A stretch of DNA of 64,000 nucleotides from Aequitasia blattaphilus (GTDB taxonomy: Bacteria; Bacillota; Clostridia; Lachnospirales; Lachnospiraceae), in NCBI RefSeq assembly GCF_024721305.1, contig NZ_JAMXOD010000003.1, positions 62,001 to 126,000 on the forward strand, given 5' to 3'. Every line of letters starts with the position of its first letter. The stretch's first letter is position 1. The notes beneath the pieces were generated by a model. The model had not been told where the DNA came from and did not search any database. It saw only the letters and a list, made by a program, of their open reading frames with translations. The translations under genes were made by a program, and so were the position numbers. Shown piece by piece: positions 62,747 to 64,000 of the stretch.

Positions 62747-63671
62747 TAAACACCTCCACATTATCTGATGTTAAAAACTGAGCATCTAAAATAATTTCTT
62801 CTTTTTCACTGGTTCCTTTACGTACCTCGTCAATATATTTTACTGTTTCATATCCGATATCAAAACCTGATTGTGCAACCAAACCCGTCAACTTCTTATT
62901 CTGTAAAGCATATAGCGCATCTTCCTGCACGTCAATTGTAACCATTTTCATATTTCCTGCTTCTGCACTTTCTACAATCCCCAGCGCTGTAACTGCGCTT
63001 GTTACAACCAACCCCTTCACCTGGGGATATGCATCTCGTAATTGAACAATCTTCTCCCCTGACATCTTCGCACCTGAATAACCGCTCTCTATATAGGCCA
63101 CTTTCATGCCTGGTATGGTTTCAATATATTGTTGGATTCCTTCCACTCTTTCTTTATGACACATTTGATCTAATTTCCCGGACACAATACCGATTTCTCC
63201 CTGGTAATTCATTGTCTTCGCAATATACTCTGCCATTTTGTATCCCGCTTTTCTATTGTCTATTCCAATATAAGCGTAATCACTATTATCAAATGCCGAA
63301 TCATAGGTCACCACAGGAATACCTTTTTTCTTTGCTTCAAGCAAATAGTCTGGTATCCCCAATGCATCAATAGGTGCTGTTGCCAATGCATCTACATTAT
63401 GCTGAATGAGTGACATCGCCAACTTCTCCTGTGCTTCCTTATCTTCTTCCGCTTCCGGTGCAAAGAACATCACTTTAGCCCCAACCTCCTCAGCTGCTGC
63501 CTCCATCCCGGAACGAACCGATAACCAGTACTCACTTTTTACAGACTTGGCTACCACTCCAATCGTGTATTCGTCTTTTTCTTTTGCTCCATTTACCCCT
63601 TTATTATTACATCCCACAAGGAGTATCATGGCAAAAGACACTGCGAAGACACATCGAATAATCCTTTTCAT
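62727..63671 (-). CDS. Sensory substrate-binding lipoprotein
   Basis: 314 aa. Lipobox LLVGC (residue 21), Peripla_BP_4 fold: GVVAKSVKSEYWLSVRSG, ALATAPIDALGIPDYLLEAK, VTYDSAFDNSDYAYIGIDN, LVAQSGFDIGYETVKYI. Similar to the transporter binding protein at 57.2 kb but encoded with the kinase and regulator rather than the permease. Such a trio acts as a three-component sugar sensor, the lipoprotein presenting ligand to the kinase. Confidence 0.9.
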   Translation of the reverse strand: MKRIIRCVFAVSFAMILLVGCNNKGVNGAKEKDEYTIGVVAKSVKSEYWLSVRSGMEAAAEEVGAKVMFFAPEAEEDKEAQEKLAMSLIQHNVDALATAPIDALGIPDYLLEAKKKGIPVVTYDSAFDNSDYAYIGIDNRKAGYKMAEYIAKTMNYQGEIGIVSGKLDQMCHKERVEGIQQYIETIPGMKVAYIESGYSGAKMSGEKIVQLRDAYPQVKGLVVTSAVTALGIVESAEAGNMKMVTIDVQEDALYALQNKKLTGLVAQSGFDIGYETVKYIDEVRKGTSEKEEIILDAQFLTSDNVEVFIEKHTK

Positions 63672-63708
63672 ATCTTCAACAACCTCTCATTTAACTTTTA
63701 GTTTCTTA

Positions 63709-63745
63709 AAAGCACAGGGTAAATTATGTATTCACACTGTGCTTT
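63709..63745 (-). terminator. Terminator of the partial gene at the right edge
   Basis: AAAGCACAG / CTGTGCTTT 9-bp stem with a 19-base loop, followed on the minus strand by TTAAG; separates the partial gene from the sensor operon. Confidence 0.7.
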
Positions 63746-63757
63746 CTATGTATTTCC

Positions 63758-64000
63758 TTATTTTTTACTTGTTGAGCTTCCTTTACTATCTTCTGTCACG
63801 GTACCAAGATCCACCTTAAGACTCTTATCAAAAGTCACCTTCATACTTTGCAGCATTCTCTTTCGTCCATCATCTGTAATGTAAAAGTGAATCGTGTATT
63901 CTCCTTCTGGTTCTATAAAGGCCTTCGTGTCTACTCTTGTAAAATAGCGAATGCCGTCTTGGGAAATCGCCTTATTCATGGAAATCCATTGTATATCTTC
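63758..64000 (-). CDS. Unknown protein, C-terminal part only
   Basis: Runs off the right edge: the frame stays open upstream of the ATG at 63979 (codons reading EDIQWIS). 81 codons visible, with YFTRVDTKAFIEPEGEYTIH and a Ser/Lys-rich end (DSKGSSTSKK). Looks like the end of a beta-rich, possibly secreted protein. No family recognised. Confidence 0.6.
   Translation of the reverse strand, partial: EDIQWISMNKAISQDGIRYFTRVDTKAFIEPEGEYTIHFYITDDGRKRMLQSMKVTFDKSLKVDLGTVTEDSKGSSTSKK

Overview
The window looks like chromosome of a low-GC Gram-positive anaerobe, most likely a clostridial (Lachnospiraceae-like) member of the Bacillota. The basis is AT-rich DNA, strong AGGAGG-type ribosome sites, a Bacillus-type LexA box, cdaA/cdaR, a GerMN lipoprotein, SipW/TasA-type secretion, HPr with His15, and electron-bifurcation-style Etf pairs. 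Almost every gene is on the minus strand; the only intact plus-strand protein gene is the MFS transporter at 51424. No rRNA, tRNA or CRISPR array was recognised.

1-8.3 kb is a surface-polysaccharide region: the start of a polysaccharide ABC exporter, rmlC and rmlB, then a phosphocholine supply operon (tri-domain LicA/LicC fusion, LicC-like cytidylyltransferase, BCCT choline-type transporter) and a GT4/DUF2304/GT2 set. 8.3-22.2 kb is one long housekeeping and envelope operon: mreB, recD2, comF, two membrane proteins, cdaA-cdaR (c-di-AMP), HPr, nucleotidyltransferase, LicD phosphocholine transferase, a 1184-residue choline-binding amidase/glucosaminidase and a GerMN lipoprotein. Making, attaching and binding phosphocholine are therefore encoded close together.

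22.2-27.2 kb is the SOS-controlled uvrB-uvrA operon. 26.8-31.9 kb is an accessory insertion flanked by two direct copies of about 1 kb. Each copy carries the uvrB 5' end, its LexA box, an IS30-type transposase tail and the end of an AlbA_2 (Schlafen-like) ATPase gene. Between them are an AbiEi/AbiEii type IV toxin-antitoxin operon with a palindromic operator, a decayed RelB/RelE-like module and a small unknown gene. Recombination between the copies would remove the cargo and leave uvrB and the AlbA_2 gene intact.

32.7-38.1 kb is an apparently undescribed secreted flavoprotein operon: a TasA-like SipW substrate, a secreted FMN-binding/FIVAR/beta-helix/Ig-like protein with a flavinylation motif, SipW, a second beta-helix protein and an ApbE flavin transferase. 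Its promoter overlaps a near-consensus Fur box.

38.2-52.7 kb resembles a Gram-positive version of the poorly understood E. coli yqcE/ygc set: SDR, FGGY kinase, two FAD-oxidase/EtfB/EtfA triplets, a GlpP/YgcP-family antiterminator, an OpuC-type transporter and a YqcE-like MFS carrier. Its three transcription units each have a near-perfect sigma-A promoter followed by the same RNA leader: a stem AGUUAC/GU(A/G)(A/G)CU around a 20-21 nt purine loop with CAGAGA and AGAGA, competing with an intrinsic terminator. I infer that the GlpP-family protein encoded in the locus binds this element.

52.7-64 kb is an inositol-type module: iolE, two iolG-like dehydrogenases, a ribose/inositol ABC importer, and a three-part sensor (binding lipoprotein, YesM-like kinase, YesN-like regulator) presumably controlling it.
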